Notes: generated by a model from the letters alone, not told the origin. A stretch of DNA of 64,000 bases from Daucus carota subsp. sativus (GCF_001625215.2 NC_030383.2:51766380-51830379), one strand, 5' to 3'. Shown: positions 10,094 through 22,880, counted from the stretch's first letter. Numbers and translations: made by a program.

Positions 10094-13000
10094 TTAACAG
10101 CCTCCACTTGCAGGTTCAATTGAGCTCTGAAGACCATTACCTCTAAGCTGCATGCAATGATCTTCAGCATCTACTTGATCACAGATGATTACAACTGCCA
10201 AGCCATTGTGATGTGCCTCCTGCATAACATTGACAGCAATGTCCACTGTCATTCCAGGGATAACCTTCATCAGCACTTGCACAACATACTCCCTCTTGTT
10301 GTAGTTGTCATTATGCAGCATCACCCGATATGGTGGAGCCATTTTCTTTGATTTCCTGATTACGATGAATATCATATTTGTTATATATGCAGCAAGAAAA
10401 CGACACCCCACATCAGATTAGTCACACACCAATATATAAAACCAGCATAGTGATCTTAGTTACTGACAAACTCGTATCATAAATGAACTTTGATTTTAAT
10501 ACACAGAATGACATGTTCAATGAGGTGGATATGGAACCTTTATCAGCTTTTCTAACTCATGTTCTTACGCCATTTATTGATAATGAGTGGTCAAGGAAAC
10601 CCCAACAGATGGGCATTGCCGTAATTGCCTTTTGTTTTATAGAAGGAAATGACTCAAGCCTTGCTGATGATAGAACTGGCTTGAAAAAAGTAACTGATTT
10701 ATGTTGCTAATTATATTAGTAATTTACTTAAACTAGATGAACATATGTTAACATATTTTTCCTAGTCAAAGAGCAAGTATCTGACAAGCACACGACTGCT
10801 GCCCATAGGCCAGCAGACGAATTCATAGGTACCCAGTCAGTCATCAATGGCAAAATGCGCAATTGAATTGCTTTCACAGTTGTTTTGGTATTAGCTTGAA
10901 GAATGCTTTATGCCAGGGACTTACCTCGGAAGTAGACACTAAAATTACACGGTTTTCCGGAAAGACGGAAATTGTCATCAATTGTCAAGTATGCCCTTAA
11001 TTATTTCACTACAAGTTCAAGCACTTTGAGTTGCATGTGAAAAGTCAAAGGACCGAGAAAAACGGATAAGAGGAAAAAATTATTATTAAGATATATATAA
11101 ACTAATATCTGTAAATATTTATTTATTTATTAATTACTAATTTTTCTTTTTACCTAAAATCAAATAATATACAAATATTTAGGACCCTTAATTCTGATGC
11201 ACAGTGCTACAGGACTCCTTGCACATCCACAGGGTTCTGCACAGGACGGCCTGTGCATTTAGGCAATAATGCTCCTCCAGAAGAATACACTCGAAGCAAT
11301 ATACAATTTGGTGATTGTTCCTAAAGGAAAATTATGATTACCACTACTGTAATTACTTAATCAAGACATGGTTGGCAACCCTAACAAGTCACATCTTTAT
11401 CAGACTCTCCAAACCCTCAGAAGTCACCTACCTTGTAGTACCCACCAAAGTAACTCAAAGAAGTGTAATATGCTCAGTCCTCTTATCAACCAAGACAGAA
11501 ATATGTCAAACTGAGGACCTCATCGAAGCCAGCCACAATCCTTCATAAACCGCATCTGAAGACCTCCAATTCTTTACCCACTCTCAGTGTGAGTCCTATA
11601 TATGGTTATGCACATTTATAACTAATCTTAAAAATCTATTAGGCCTGCTTGTTACTCTATTTTTCTGTAATTTTTTACTAACCTTCAACATCAAAAGAAA
11701 GAATTTCTTTCTAAAGAAACCCCACACAAGTAATTTGATTCTGAAATAATGTTTAGTGAAGAAGAGTTTAATGTGATACCTTACGTCAAACTCTGATTCA
11801 CGGCCTGGGGTCGTCTTCTCAATGACTGGCTTGTCCATTACCCCACCCCCTTTCCCAACTCCTGTTGCTGACATTGCCATAAAATTGCTCCGATTCGCGC
11901 ATTTCTTGTAAAGATATTTATCCCCTGAGGTATACGTAAGAATATGATAATTATAACTTACTCTTGCAAGGAAAAAGAGAAACTGAATGGTAAACAGATA
12001 CCATTAAAAAAATGTCACATTTATTAAAATGTAGCCTATCATCTAATAAATTAATTAGAACAATCATATAATCAAATCAAGTCATGCATTGTGTTAAAAT
12101 AAAATAATTATCAAAGTAAAAAAAAGATAATCAACTACAGAAACCTGTACAGGGGTTTATCATCTTTTCATATATGAATTTGTGGAACATTAACAGACTT
12201 GCATAAAAGGAATCCTTTTAGTGTAATGCATACAAGTAAGACTATCAGCATGTTCATATACACTATAGACTATGAAGTGACGTGTCCATAATTTGTTCTT
12301 TTCCTTTCGTTACAGCACGAAACAGAAATATTTACACTGCTTTTGGCCAGGCCAGCAGTCAAAAGATTAAATCTCTCTGTAAAAAATCCGGTATACTGCA
12401 CAAACTATATAATTTATTAAAATAATATATTATTGTTGTTAATGAAAATATTATAAGAAAAAAACCAGATACAGAATATTATCAAGTATTTCTTGGCTTC
12501 AAAGACCTCATTAGATAAGATCCTACATAATCAGATCTTCTCTCCCCATACTACCGTCCCACCTCTCTCTCTCATGCCATATCTTTTTTCTGATTTCTCA
12601 TCTGATAATATTTCATCTTCATCAAACTTCTTTAGCTTCACTTAAGATTCTATGCAATTATTGAGCGACTGAAAGATTTCTAAGGATGAAAATTGAGTTC
12701 TTCTCATTGCTTATTAATGTAAATTACATTGGATGCTTCTAATACATTCATCATATTTTCTTCATAATGCTTGTGAATTAAAGAATTAAAATTAAATAAG
12801 ACTCACCAGTCACCATCTTATATTTTCGATATATTGTCAAGTTGCGTATTTGGTGGTATTTAGTACTGAATTCAACTTCATTATCTTTTAGAGCAAGTCC
12901 AATGCTAGATGCAATATAACTATAACCACTGCTATAATTTAGCATCACAAAGTGTTTTTTGGCACTGTTTAAAAGCAAAAAAACCTTCGTCACAATGCTT

Positions 13001-13494
13001 GAAACCTTCAACAACTAAAAGAAAGCAAGCATTTTGCGCTTCAGCTGACTAAACAAAGTATTTCTAATAATCACTTTTTGGAATACGAGTTGATAATGTC
13101 CATTCTCTTTGTCACTTGGTTTTTCCAAGAACAATCATCACTGTTCTAATCCTGTCTTTGACAAAATTCGAACCCTCGGCCTCTGTTAAGAGAAGCGAGG
13201 GAGCTACTAAATTCAGTGACCAACTAGATAATTAACCCTTAAATAATCCTAGTATTATATACAGTAATGAATCAGACATACTAAGGCAATCCATAAAGTC
13301 AGTTGTTGAAATACATATAAAAAGGGCTTGAAGCTTGATGCTTAATGCATGTTAACATAAACAGCACATGTGAGTAAAAACATACATAGATATAGATACA
13401 GAGAATGAGATAAAGGAAAACCTGATTTGTTCTGAAAGATTTGATGAGGGGAAATAGCAACTCTACCACAAATGGCAGTTTCCATGGCCACCAT
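10094..13494 (-). CDS. CLPS1: Chloroplast ClpS1, ATP-dependent Clp protease adaptor
   Basis: Three exons: 13422-13494, 11780-11924 and 10094-10355. All four splice sites are GT-AG and phases join cleanly, giving 159 residues, the length I recall for the Arabidopsis protein. Exon 1 codes the start of a transit peptide (METAICGR). Two in-frame ATGs, 13494 and 13485, differ by MVA; the first is given, the second matches the family start. Exon 2 holds GKGGGV, DKPVIEKTTPGRESEFD. Exon 3 holds the ClpS core: PPYRVMLHNDNYNKREYVV, the N-degron pocket region with HNDN, then MQEAHHNGLAVV. Family knowledge: ClpS presents N-degron substrates to the ClpC chaperone of the plastid Clp protease. All key residues look intact. 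The first intron is about 1.5 kb and contains a SINE-like segment on the minus strand. Confidence 0.93.
13130..13245 (-). repeat. tRNA-derived SINE-like segment in ClpS1 intron 1
   Basis: On the minus strand there is a B-box-like GGTTCGAATTT preceded by CTCTTAACAGAGG (stem-loop like an anticodon arm) and, upstream, an A-box-like TAGTTGGTCACTG. The order and spacing fit a tRNA-derived pol III promoter. The acceptor stem is not intact, so this is not called a tRNA gene. Confidence 0.4.
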
Positions 13495-14268
13495 TTCCTC
13501 TATCTCTCTCCAACTAATCTGTTTTTCTTCCTGGGTTTTGTAATTGTGAAATTTTATGGGCTTTTGTAAAAATCAAATCTTTATCAAGAATGCAAATATT
13601 TCACACCAGTGGCTTAGGTTTTATCATGTAACAAGAAAATTGACATTCTAGGCTATAATTCAACAAATGGGTCCCTCCCACAAAATTTTAATTGAGTCAC
13701 TCTTCACTCTTGCCAGTATTTGTGGTTCTGATGGTAGGGATTTTCTGTATATAGACAACATATATTTCCACTTATATCAGTATCACTTGTTTTATTTCTG
13801 CAACGTGGACTCTTTTGATATCAGTTGTTTGCCTGCATTTTGATGAAAAATCTCAAGTATTTTCCTTGAAAAAAATCTAGTTCCATTGAATAGATTTCTT
13901 TATTCCCCCAATTTTTTTTTCTTCAAATTATGTGGCAAATAAATAACTAATTTTAATTATGTAGTTAATGTACATAAGGATCTGGTTATAATTAGCGTGA
14001 GTGAAGTCAATCATACATTACTAATTAAATTTGAGAAAAAAAAATTGAGAACAATTTTTAAGATATCTAGCATTTTCCTTTCTTTATTCCTACTATTATT
14101 AAGAAAGGCTGGTATTTAAATTTCTGTCACATGTACTTTCGAACATTTTACTCGAAGCAAGGTTATATGTTTAAATCTGGAGAAAGTAGAGAGTTTGTTT
14201 AAATTACAGTCTGTGAATAATAGGTTTTGAACTTTTTGTTTGTTTACAGGGACTTGTAAATTAACAAC
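13495..14268. other. Divergent intergenic region between ClpS1 and CCR4
   Basis: About 770 bp between two divergent start codons, so both promoters must lie here. A TTTGTTTACAG at 14239-14249 looks like a splice acceptor 19 bp before the CCR4 ATG, which suggests an intron in the CCR4 5' UTR. No clear TATA box was assigned. Confidence 0.45.
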
Positions 14269-17200
14269 ATGCTGGTTACTCTTTCTTTGCACTCTTGGAT
14301 GGCCTGCTCCACAAACTCAGCCTCATGGCTCAGCCATGGGTTCCTCATCTCCACCAGCAACAAGTCATTGTCCAGGTTATTCAAGCCAACCACCACCACT
14401 TTCTGCTGCTTCAATAATTCCACACCATCTTCATCTCTTAGTAAAAAAGCAGTGTCATCCGAGCCTGAGATTTGTCGCAGTTGGGTAGAAGCTGATGATG
14501 CTCATCTAGTCCTTCCACTTTTATCACAAGGTAATTCTAATTTCAATGCTTTTAATTAATAGTACAGACTATATGGCATAATTCACTTCAAATTGTTTGT
14601 TCCTAGTCCTTGGTAGCCTAAACTCAATACATTTGTACGCGCACTCATATCCTAGCATGCTCCCTCTTTTGTAGTTGTAATATATATTAATTTCTCTCTG
14701 CATAGCAAAAAAGAGGCAAATTTAGAAGCACAACAAGCTGCTGTAAGCCTATCGAATATAAAATACCCATATGAGTAATAACTGATAAGGGATCAAGGGT
14801 TCAACTTCAGTTGATGTGGTAATTTTCTTGCAATGAACTAATATTTAGTTCTATCAAAACCAGGTTATCTAGTAAAATTTAAGAAAGGGTGAAAATGGAT
14901 TTCACATACATACATTATGAATATAATAAGTTTTAGCTTGCTTATTCTGATTTAACAAAAGAAAGAAAAGACTTGCTCATTCTGGAGTTTGTTTATATTG
15001 GAATTGTGTTGATCATAAGTACCTGAATGGTTATTTAAATTTGCATTCTGCAGCAAGATTTAAGGTGGTGTCATATAACATATTGGGGGACAAAAATGCT
15101 TCAAAACACAAAGATCTATACCTGAATGTGCCCTCCTCTTACATGAATTGGGGTCGGCGCAACAAACTTATACAAGATGAACTCACAGGGTGGGATCCTG
15201 ATATAATATGTTTGCAAGTAAGTTTCTCTAAATAAATCAACTAACAAACTTTCTTTCCTCATAATAGTTTGCTAAGAAAAAGTAGATTGCACTTGCAATT
15301 CTGTCTTCACTAGTAATCTGTTTGAGTGAATATTTATCACAAGTAAAGAGGTGGGGTGATTCTGTTGCTTGTGCAGGAGGTGGACAAGTATTACGATCTT
15401 TCATTTAGTTTGGAGAAAGCAGGATATCTCGGTTCTTATAAGGTACTGTTCTTCTCCTGACCTTCATTAACATTTGAAAATTTGAATATGCTTTTTCATA
15501 GTATGATTACAGTTGTTGATTTGTAACAGCGGCGGACTGGTGATATGGTGGATGGTTGTGCAATGTTTTGGAAGTCGGACAAGTAAGAGTTCATTTCAGT
15601 GCATTATTAATCATTACAACATTATATGCATAGTCTTTTCTCAGCTGATTCAGTTTCACAATTATCATTTCAGGTTCCGGTTAATAGATAAGGAAAACAT
15701 TGAATTCAAGCAATTTGGTCTTCGTGATAATGTTGCTCAACTATCTGTGTTTGAGGTACATCATTTACTCCCCGAAGTTAGGAATAGCTCTTCACAATAT
15801 ATGCTTATTCCTCTGTTTCTAAGTATTTGTTGAACTCTTTGGTATTTATGCACCTTACTTGATTTGACGCAGCAAGATGTGTAGAGATGAATCATTACGT
15901 ATTGTAGTCGGGAACATTCATGTACTTTTTAGACCAAGTCGCGGTGAAATTAAAATAGGCCAAGTAAGTCTCTCACGTTTTCCTTGATTTCTTGCTCCAT
16001 CCGGTTATATAAAATTTACAAATCGTCACTTGTATAGCTCATGCATAAATTGCTCAAATTTTCAGATTCGTTTATTGTCCTCAAAAGCTCATGATCTCTC
16101 CAAAAAATGGGGCAACATACCTGTGGTGCTTGCAGGTGATTATAACAGCACTCCCCAGGTGTTCCATCTATATCTGTATCAGTGTAATCTGTATTTCAAT
16201 TCTTTGTCAGTATCATTTCTGTTATAATGTGTGTTTTTTTTCAACTTCTTTGCAGAGTGAAATTTACGAGTTCATATCTTCATCAGAGGTATGAAAAAGC
16301 TCTCCAACTCTGATAGATTAAATTAGAAATGAATAGCATCTTTGAAATATAATCTGTGTCCGTCCTTGCAGCTAAATGTGATGCTGCATGACCGCAGAGA
16401 CTTGTCAGGTCAGAAACGTTGTCATCCAAATGATCTTCTCAGTGCTAAAAGAGAAAAAAGTTATCAGATAAATTTGATTGATAGGTACTGATAGCACCAA
16501 AATCTTGTCATAACTTTTCTTGGATCCTCTCTTTCCATAAGACATACTGAACATGAAGATCTGAATTTGTTTCCTGTAGATTCAAATATTACAGATCTTC
16601 AAAGGCTTGTTGGACAAACGAAGAGCTAAAAGTTGCCACCGGAACGACTGATACTCATGTAGCTGTTCACCCCTTAAAGCTCAGTAGCTCATATTCTACT
16701 GTACAGGTATTATATTTCATTGTTATCAAGAGATTCTATTTCTCAAGTCTGCTCATTGCTCATATAATGTGTATTGTGCTTTCCTTGGCAAGGGATCTAT
16801 GGCAACAAGGGACTCTATAGGCGAACCTTTAGCAACGTCATACCACTCAAAATTTCTTGGCACAGTCGACTATCTATGGTAAAATGTTCACAAGTTCATC
16901 TTTATAGTAGAGTCATGTTCCAGAGAGAACCATTAGAGAGAGAACCATAGAACCCTTACCTTATTATGAAGGGTTCTGCAGCAGAACTTCACATGCAAAA
17001 AAATGTCAAAATCTATGTATTAATTTTAAAATTATTTTTGAACACACACAATGATGAAAAAACATGAAAAAAAACATGTATTTAGATTTAGATCCTAAAA
17101 ATCTATTTAAAATTTATGGTCTTGCAGCAGAACCTTAGTGGTTCTATGGTTCTATTTTAAGGAGTGGTTCTCTTTTGAGCGCGATCCCTTTATAGTAATG

Positions 17201-17661
17201 CTATAGACCCTAAATATTTTGATATTTCTTTATGCAGGCACACTAGTGATCTCAAACCGACTCGGGTTATGGACACTGTTCCGATTGATATATTGCAGAA
17301 GACTCGAGGTCTTCCATCCAAAGTAAGAACATTCTGTTGCAATTTCAAGTTCAAACCAGATTGTTTTAAACCAATAATATTTAGTAACCTGATTATCGCT
17401 TTGCATATAAATACAATAAATTTTCTGCTGAACTTGTGAATTATACTCTCAAGTTCTTTTCTACTTGGACATGGTTTCCACTGTAGATTATTATTCCATC
17501 AGTGAAATTCATGTCCCAAATACTAGCAATTGAAAATAATTAAGTAACTTCTTTTGTTGTGAATGCAGAACTTGGGCAGCGATCATCTGGCTTTGATCTC
17601 TGAGTTTGCTTTCCTAAGGACACCAGAAAGCATCAGTAGGAATTTATCACTGGAAAAATAA
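14269..17661 (+). CDS. CCR4-5: CCR4-type deadenylase, EEP-fold (homolog 3/5 group)
   Basis: Thirteen exons: 14269-14530, 15054-15217, 15377-15442, 15530-15582, 15674-15755, 15877-15963, 16066-16158, 16256-16288, 16372-16484, 16580-16706, 16793-16878, 17238-17322, 17569-17661. All junctions are GT-AG and in phase, giving 447 residues. The first 85 or so residues are Ser/Thr-rich and could be a targeting sequence. The endonuclease/exonuclease/phosphatase domain follows with the expected catalytic stations: VVSYNILGD, LQE (Glu about 143), GNIHVLF, GDYNSTP (Asp about 263) and SDHLAL (Asp-His about 422-423). Family knowledge: CCR4 homologs shorten mRNA poly(A) tails. Plant homologs 3 and 5 lack the LRR region of yeast Ccr4, as here. 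Whether this is homolog 3 or 5 is not settled. Intron 11 carries a Mutator-like MITE. Exon 6 must use the second AG of CAGCAAG. Confidence 0.9.
16910..17188. mobile_element. Mutator-like MITE in CCR4 intron 11
   Basis: A 279-bp insertion flanked by a perfect 9-bp direct repeat TTTATAGTA (16901-16909 and 17189-17197). Its ends are imperfect inverted repeats of about 26 bp: GAGTCATGTTCCAGAGAGAA on the left and, in reverse complement, GGGATCGCGCTCAAAAGAGA on the right, both running into ACC. Related ends occur at 53572, 54277 and 55240. Confidence 0.88.
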
Positions 17662-17850
17662 TCATCTTTTGTATGTTTAGTCAATAATCTCCAGTAAATT
17701 ACTGCAAGGAATGCAAGTTTAAACTGCGGATTTCATTCAATATTGATTTACCATATCACTGCAAATTTAAACACCATGAAGATTGTAGCATCACCGATTT
17801 GAAGCAACAGAAAGCAGTTTTGAATACCTACGAGGTTTAGCTACAATTTC

Positions 17851-20800
17851 TTACCTCTTTCTTTTCTTTGACCTTAAAGCTTTCTGCCCTGGTCTGGGCG
17901 CCACCAGTAGTAAGCGAGAAATTACATAAGCCAAAATTTCGTCGCTGTGAGCTTTTGTGAAGTCCAAATGACCATACTCAAACTCCTGGAATGATACATT
18001 CACGCCAGCATTTTTCATCCTCGTATAGTGTTTTTTGATCATTGATGACCGGATCACCTGGTCCTTCCGACCAGCAACAAGATCAACAGGAATGTCAATC
18101 AACTCATAATATTCTGCCAAGTCTAAAGGTTCTGAAGAACCGTATACCTCCATATTGGCAGCAGCACTACCATAATCAAACATTTGAAACTTTTTCGAAT
18201 GCAGAGTCTGTGCTAGATGAAGAGCCACGTTAAATGAAACTCCTGGCATGTCATACATATTATAGTGTGGCAAGCTGAGGATCCCTACCCAATTTGAGCT
18301 ATCTCCCCCTGCAACAAAACTCATTAGGGTTTGAACAAGTCCTCCAACTGCAGGGTAGTTATGCAGGTCACGCGCAAATTTGTTTAGCAGCATTCGCAGG
18401 AACCAGGAGGGTATATATAAACCAGGAACCAGGGGCTCAAGAACAGGAGCCGACCAACGAAATATATTCCCCAAAATTTTGAAAGTAAGAATAGAATCAT
18501 CATGGAAGCCAGCAGGTGATAATAAGATCAGTCTTGAGAGCCGATGAGGCTTTTCCTCTATCCTGCGTACTACAGCATACATCAATCCAGCAGCCCCCCC
18601 TAAACTGTGGCAAATCGCGCACATCTTATACGGTTGATCACCACTAGTTTGTTCTTCCTCTGCTTTGAGTTCACAATATTTCAGCTCAGTTGTTTTTACT
18701 TCATGAATCTTTTCTATCATTGCAGGTATATCCTCCACCCCATATTCATTCATAGAATAGCGCCAGTATCTGCAGTGATCGTTCCACCCAAATTTAGCTG
18801 ATGCAATTTCAGCGACTGCCTTTAGAGCAGATGAACAAAGCAATTAAGGTTTAAAGCTTTAAGCTCCATAATGTTTCAGAAGAGAACTTACTTTCGTGAA
18901 GAGATATACTTGTTAATATGTTCTCTTGAAACCAAGCCACGCAAATTACCAAGGAAAACATCATATCCTGGAAGGGGAGAAGAACCAAAGCAAATAGTTT
19001 ATATAGTTCCAACTTTCGTGTAATATGAACAAACAGACTATTTGAGGTATATGTTTTTATGTTATACTTCATACTTTATGAGAAAGCATTACAAACCTTG
19101 ATCAAAAGCTGCAAATGCTGGAGAGCCAACGACACCATTGGAAATCCAGCTAGCGAAAAATATTTAAAACAGCAATATTAATAACTCCATTAAAGATGCA
19201 AACAAATATTTTACACAACAAAAGATCAACATGACTGAAAACTATCAATACCAAAGTCTTAATTTATGAATTGAGCCTCATAATTTTGTTAAAGATCGGC
19301 ATGTTTATAAATGAATTGAACCTGATTCGAGCTTCTGAGTTGAGTGAGTAGCCACTTATGAGCGTCTCAATTAGTCATAGGTAAAAACTTTAACCATTTA
19401 CAGAAAAGAACTCACCCTATAGAAGAATCAAATAATCCATGTTGTGGATAGACAACCTTCTGAGAATCACGCCTTCAAATCAAAAGAGCAAGCACATAAT
19501 GTTAAAACCACAGAACCATAGATATCTGAGCAAATCCCTAGAATGGCATGATTTACAAGGAAAAAATAACCTTGTAAATACCTAGGAATTCTTTCCAGAA
19601 GGAGGACATATCCATCAGAAGTGACTACAGAAATAGCTTCATATGGATACCTAAACATATTGAAGAAGGAAAACGTTAAAAGTTATAACAATGCCCAAAA
19701 ATGTCAAGTATATAAAAGTATAATGAACTATATTGTATTGTGGTCTTCATGTATTACGTTTCAGGCTCACAGATGTCGTAATTCCCATAAGCTTGAGTTC
19801 ATAAATCAATCTTGAAAGCAAAATTATATAGATAGACAGTTTGTACAAATGTGATAAAGTAAAATAAATAAGTGACCACCTCTTATTGTCATGGCTCCCA
19901 AATCAAGAAGAACCTGTAGGTGAAGACTACGCTCTACAGATTCTGATTGGTAGAGACTGTTGAAAATGAGAGCAATCTCACTATCCCTGAAGTCAAACTG
20001 TTATCCACGATCCAGTGTTCATAGCAATAAACGTCTACTTCAGACAACCGCACAGGTTTAACATTTCTTTCCTCTATAGCCGGTTAACCCTTATCCCTAC
20101 TCTTATTCCTAAAGTAGCTCTCTTGTTGTGACTTGAGTGTAACGAGGCCAAAAACAACAAAACGCTTTTCTGCATAAACACATTTCACTGCTTCAGAACT
20201 GCCATTTCTTTACATTTTACTAGAAAGCTGTTTGGAGGTCTGAAGTATGCATTCATAAGTATGAACACGGGAACCCTTGATGGGGACTTTGACTTCAACG
20301 ATATATAGATAAATCTGGTTTTGGTGCATGTAGTCTTCACCTATCACCTGCAGTTCTTGATTTCAGAGCCACTATCAGACTGTCAATTAAGAAAATAGGG
20401 CACGAGGAATCTGTTAAGCTGATCAATGTAATATTTTAGGAAATGAAGATTTTATTAAAAAAAATATATATGAGGACTCTAGTCTAGGTTCCTTATAAAT
20501 AAGGAAAGAGAGGAGTATCCTGACATCTTAAAAAATCACTAGGATATTGAGCAACAGTTTTATCTAAGAAGCTCATTTACCTAATCTATTGCTAATGATA
20601 TCAGTTTCATTGTGTGTTTATTCTTATGTTCTCTGAGCAATTGTTTAAGTGTTCTGGATATTGAAACTTTCTAATATATTGCATCTGATCTAATATTTAA
20701 AACTGTTTCAGACTGATAAAACCTTAAAATTTCAAAAATTATGCCTGCAGCTGACTAGTTTAAAAAAAAGGTTCACATTTGAAGTTCTTACCCAAGCTCC

Positions 20801-22092
20801 GTGATGACCTCTCGACATGTTCGACCATCTGTATTCAGGGAATAGAGAGGAACCACAGTCCTTTCTTTAAGGGCTGGATCTGTATCAGCAAGAGTAGCAG
20901 TCTGGACCAAAACTTCCGAAGCATCATCAGGAATATGCTTAATACTACTGGAAGAGAACCAGCTAATTAACATCTCTGAAGTCTCCAATGGTGACAGAAA
21001 ATAACATGCTGCCTTGTGTATGAAGTCAAATACAACTTCTATAAAAATTTCAGTTAACAAATGAACATCCTGGTTTGCATAGTTCCACGTGAGTAACAAA
21101 GCATCAGGGATATGTTAAGAGTAACAAGAAAAACTAGCATCTGAAAAATATAATTCAAACCTCAATAACTCCGCGTCTCCTATCAATGGCATGCTGAACA
21201 CTATGGTCTTTCAGCATTTTCGTCTTACTCTCTGAATACAAATGCTGCAGATTTCCTAAGGTAGTGTTCGCAATATAGAAGTACGTAAGTATTCCTGCCA
21301 AAAACTTAGCAGGAAATAGTATCCATGCCAGGATGTATCTAAAGCAGAGCGCCAACTTCGCTTGGCACATATCATGCTTGCTAAAGCTGAGTTCACTTGA
21401 CGCTTGAGAACTTTCAGATCGTGGAGTTAAAGGAGTGGCACCATCATCAGAATAGTCTTCTCCAGATGAATTATCTACACTTGAGCCCATATCAGAGTCG
21501 ACTGACAACTCGTGAATGAATTGGTTGAAAGATGAAACACCACTACAATAAGCACAAGAAAATTGTAAACTTGAGCAAGCAGCATTTGTTTCATAATCAG
21601 GGGAAAAGTAAACCCTGACATAAAAGAAAGTTGAGCAAAAGGTCTTACTTGTTCATCCAATGAGGAAGACTGGGTCCATAAAACGTCGGTCTGAGTTTCC
21701 AGTAATGCATTCCTTCAAGAACAGAAGTCTGAGTTTCCAGTAATGTTGACACAAAATTGAATTAATATAGTCACGGATTCAGGGATAGTTGTCGCAAAAC
21801 ATACAGATCATCTAACAAAGAATATAATTCTCTACTCTATACTATTATGATTTATGACCAAGTACCAGAGGGTGCAATGAAAATCAGTAGGAAACTTAAT
21901 TAAACATGACTCTTTGGTTCGTTAAGATTTTGTTCGAGTTTGGTAAGAGTTCGTCCGAGTTCGGTTCATTTACAGCTCTAAATTAGATAGTAAAGAACAT
22001 GATATCATTAAAAAGAAAACGAAGAAGAAGAAGAAGGAAAGAGTGACAGACTCTTTGGTGAGGGCGAGGAGAGTGTCAACAGCTCTTTGCAT
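17851..22092 (-). CDS. Alpha/beta-hydrolase lipase (acid-lipase-like, plant At1g73920 type)
   Basis: Nine exons on the minus strand: 22048-22092, 21649-21728, 21161-21542, 20792-21069, 19582-19650, 19416-19472, 19097-19149, 18892-18967, 17851-18769; joins are GT-AG and in phase, about 652 residues. The AB-hydrolase-lipase signature YPYEAISVVTSDGYVLLLER is in exon 5, the oxyanion HG in exon 6 (PQHGLFDSS), the nucleophile Ser at about residue 402 in CHSLGG, the acid in AGRKDQ and the His in YGHLDF. An acidic, Ser-rich linker with a following hydrophobic segment (exon 3) may be a membrane anchor. The long open frame up to 18843 includes intron; the real exon starts at 18769. The first exon is only 15 codons (MQRAVDTLLALTKES) and about 30 residues that I recall after it in the family were not found, so the 5' end is the weak point. 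Function is inferred from the family: neutral-lipid or ester hydrolysis. Confidence 0.85.
19651..20791 (-). other. Large intron of the lipase gene
   Basis: Intron 4 of the lipase gene, 1.14 kb, ending on both sides with canonical splice sites. No mobile element ends or coding sequence recognised inside. Confidence 0.6.
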
Positions 22093-22880
22093 CCTTGGGA
22101 GGTTGTAGCTTAACAATATCTGCAATGCTGTTTCTTCTTACTCAACACTTATTGTGAAGGAACATCATCCTGCCGTGCCTTGTCCTCATACCAGCTCCTC
22201 CATGACGACTCGGAATTCACTGTGACCAAATTTTGTGGGGCCCTGCATGCACGTTTATTTTCTACTATGCTTACGTGATGAGACGACTATTGCGCATCGA
22301 TAAAAACAAATAAGAATAACATATTTGTACATGTACATACATTTACGATTTTACTTCTTTATGAGAATAGGAACATATCTGTCCGGGATTTCGATTATTT
22401 TCAATTTTAAGCTGAAAAATGTGATTTTTATAATAAGTCGGCTTAGAAATTGAAATAAATAAAATGAAGTTAGTTTGAGATACTTATTTCAGTGAATTAT
22501 TTTTTTAGGATAAAAAATATTGATAAATCAAAATTTACTCATAATTCACTTTTATTTTTTATTATTATATTTTCAATAACCTATAAATCATTTATAAGTC
22601 AAAATTATCCAAACAAATATTTTAAATTATATATTAAATGATAAAACACAATTTTAAACTCATGTAAACGGACTCTAGATTAGGTATTTGAATTTAGGCG
22701 ATATATGATGTTTAATATATCATATACATTATGCATTCAAGTATGATCGTCCCAACCGGTCCACAAACAACAAAGGTGTAACAAATTTAATTTGACTTGT
22801 ACCTGGAGGCGGCAGCAGAGCACATCGGAGCCATCCGCCCAAGCCCCTCTCAACTCTTTCCATACATATATTATTACATT
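22093..22880. other. Upstream region of the lipase gene
   Basis: Promoter and 5' UTR of the lipase must lie here. Right of 22300 it is AT-rich with no recognised feature. Confidence 0.35.

Noticed and set aside
13130-13245. Intact tRNA gene on the minus strand
   Set aside because: The anticodon arm and B box look tRNA-like but the acceptor stem and D arm do not pair.
18770-18843. N-terminal extension MLCSSALK of the long lipase frame
   Set aside because: A canonical acceptor (CACTGCAG) at 18770-18771 joins exactly in phase with the preceding exon and restores family sequence, so this part is intron.
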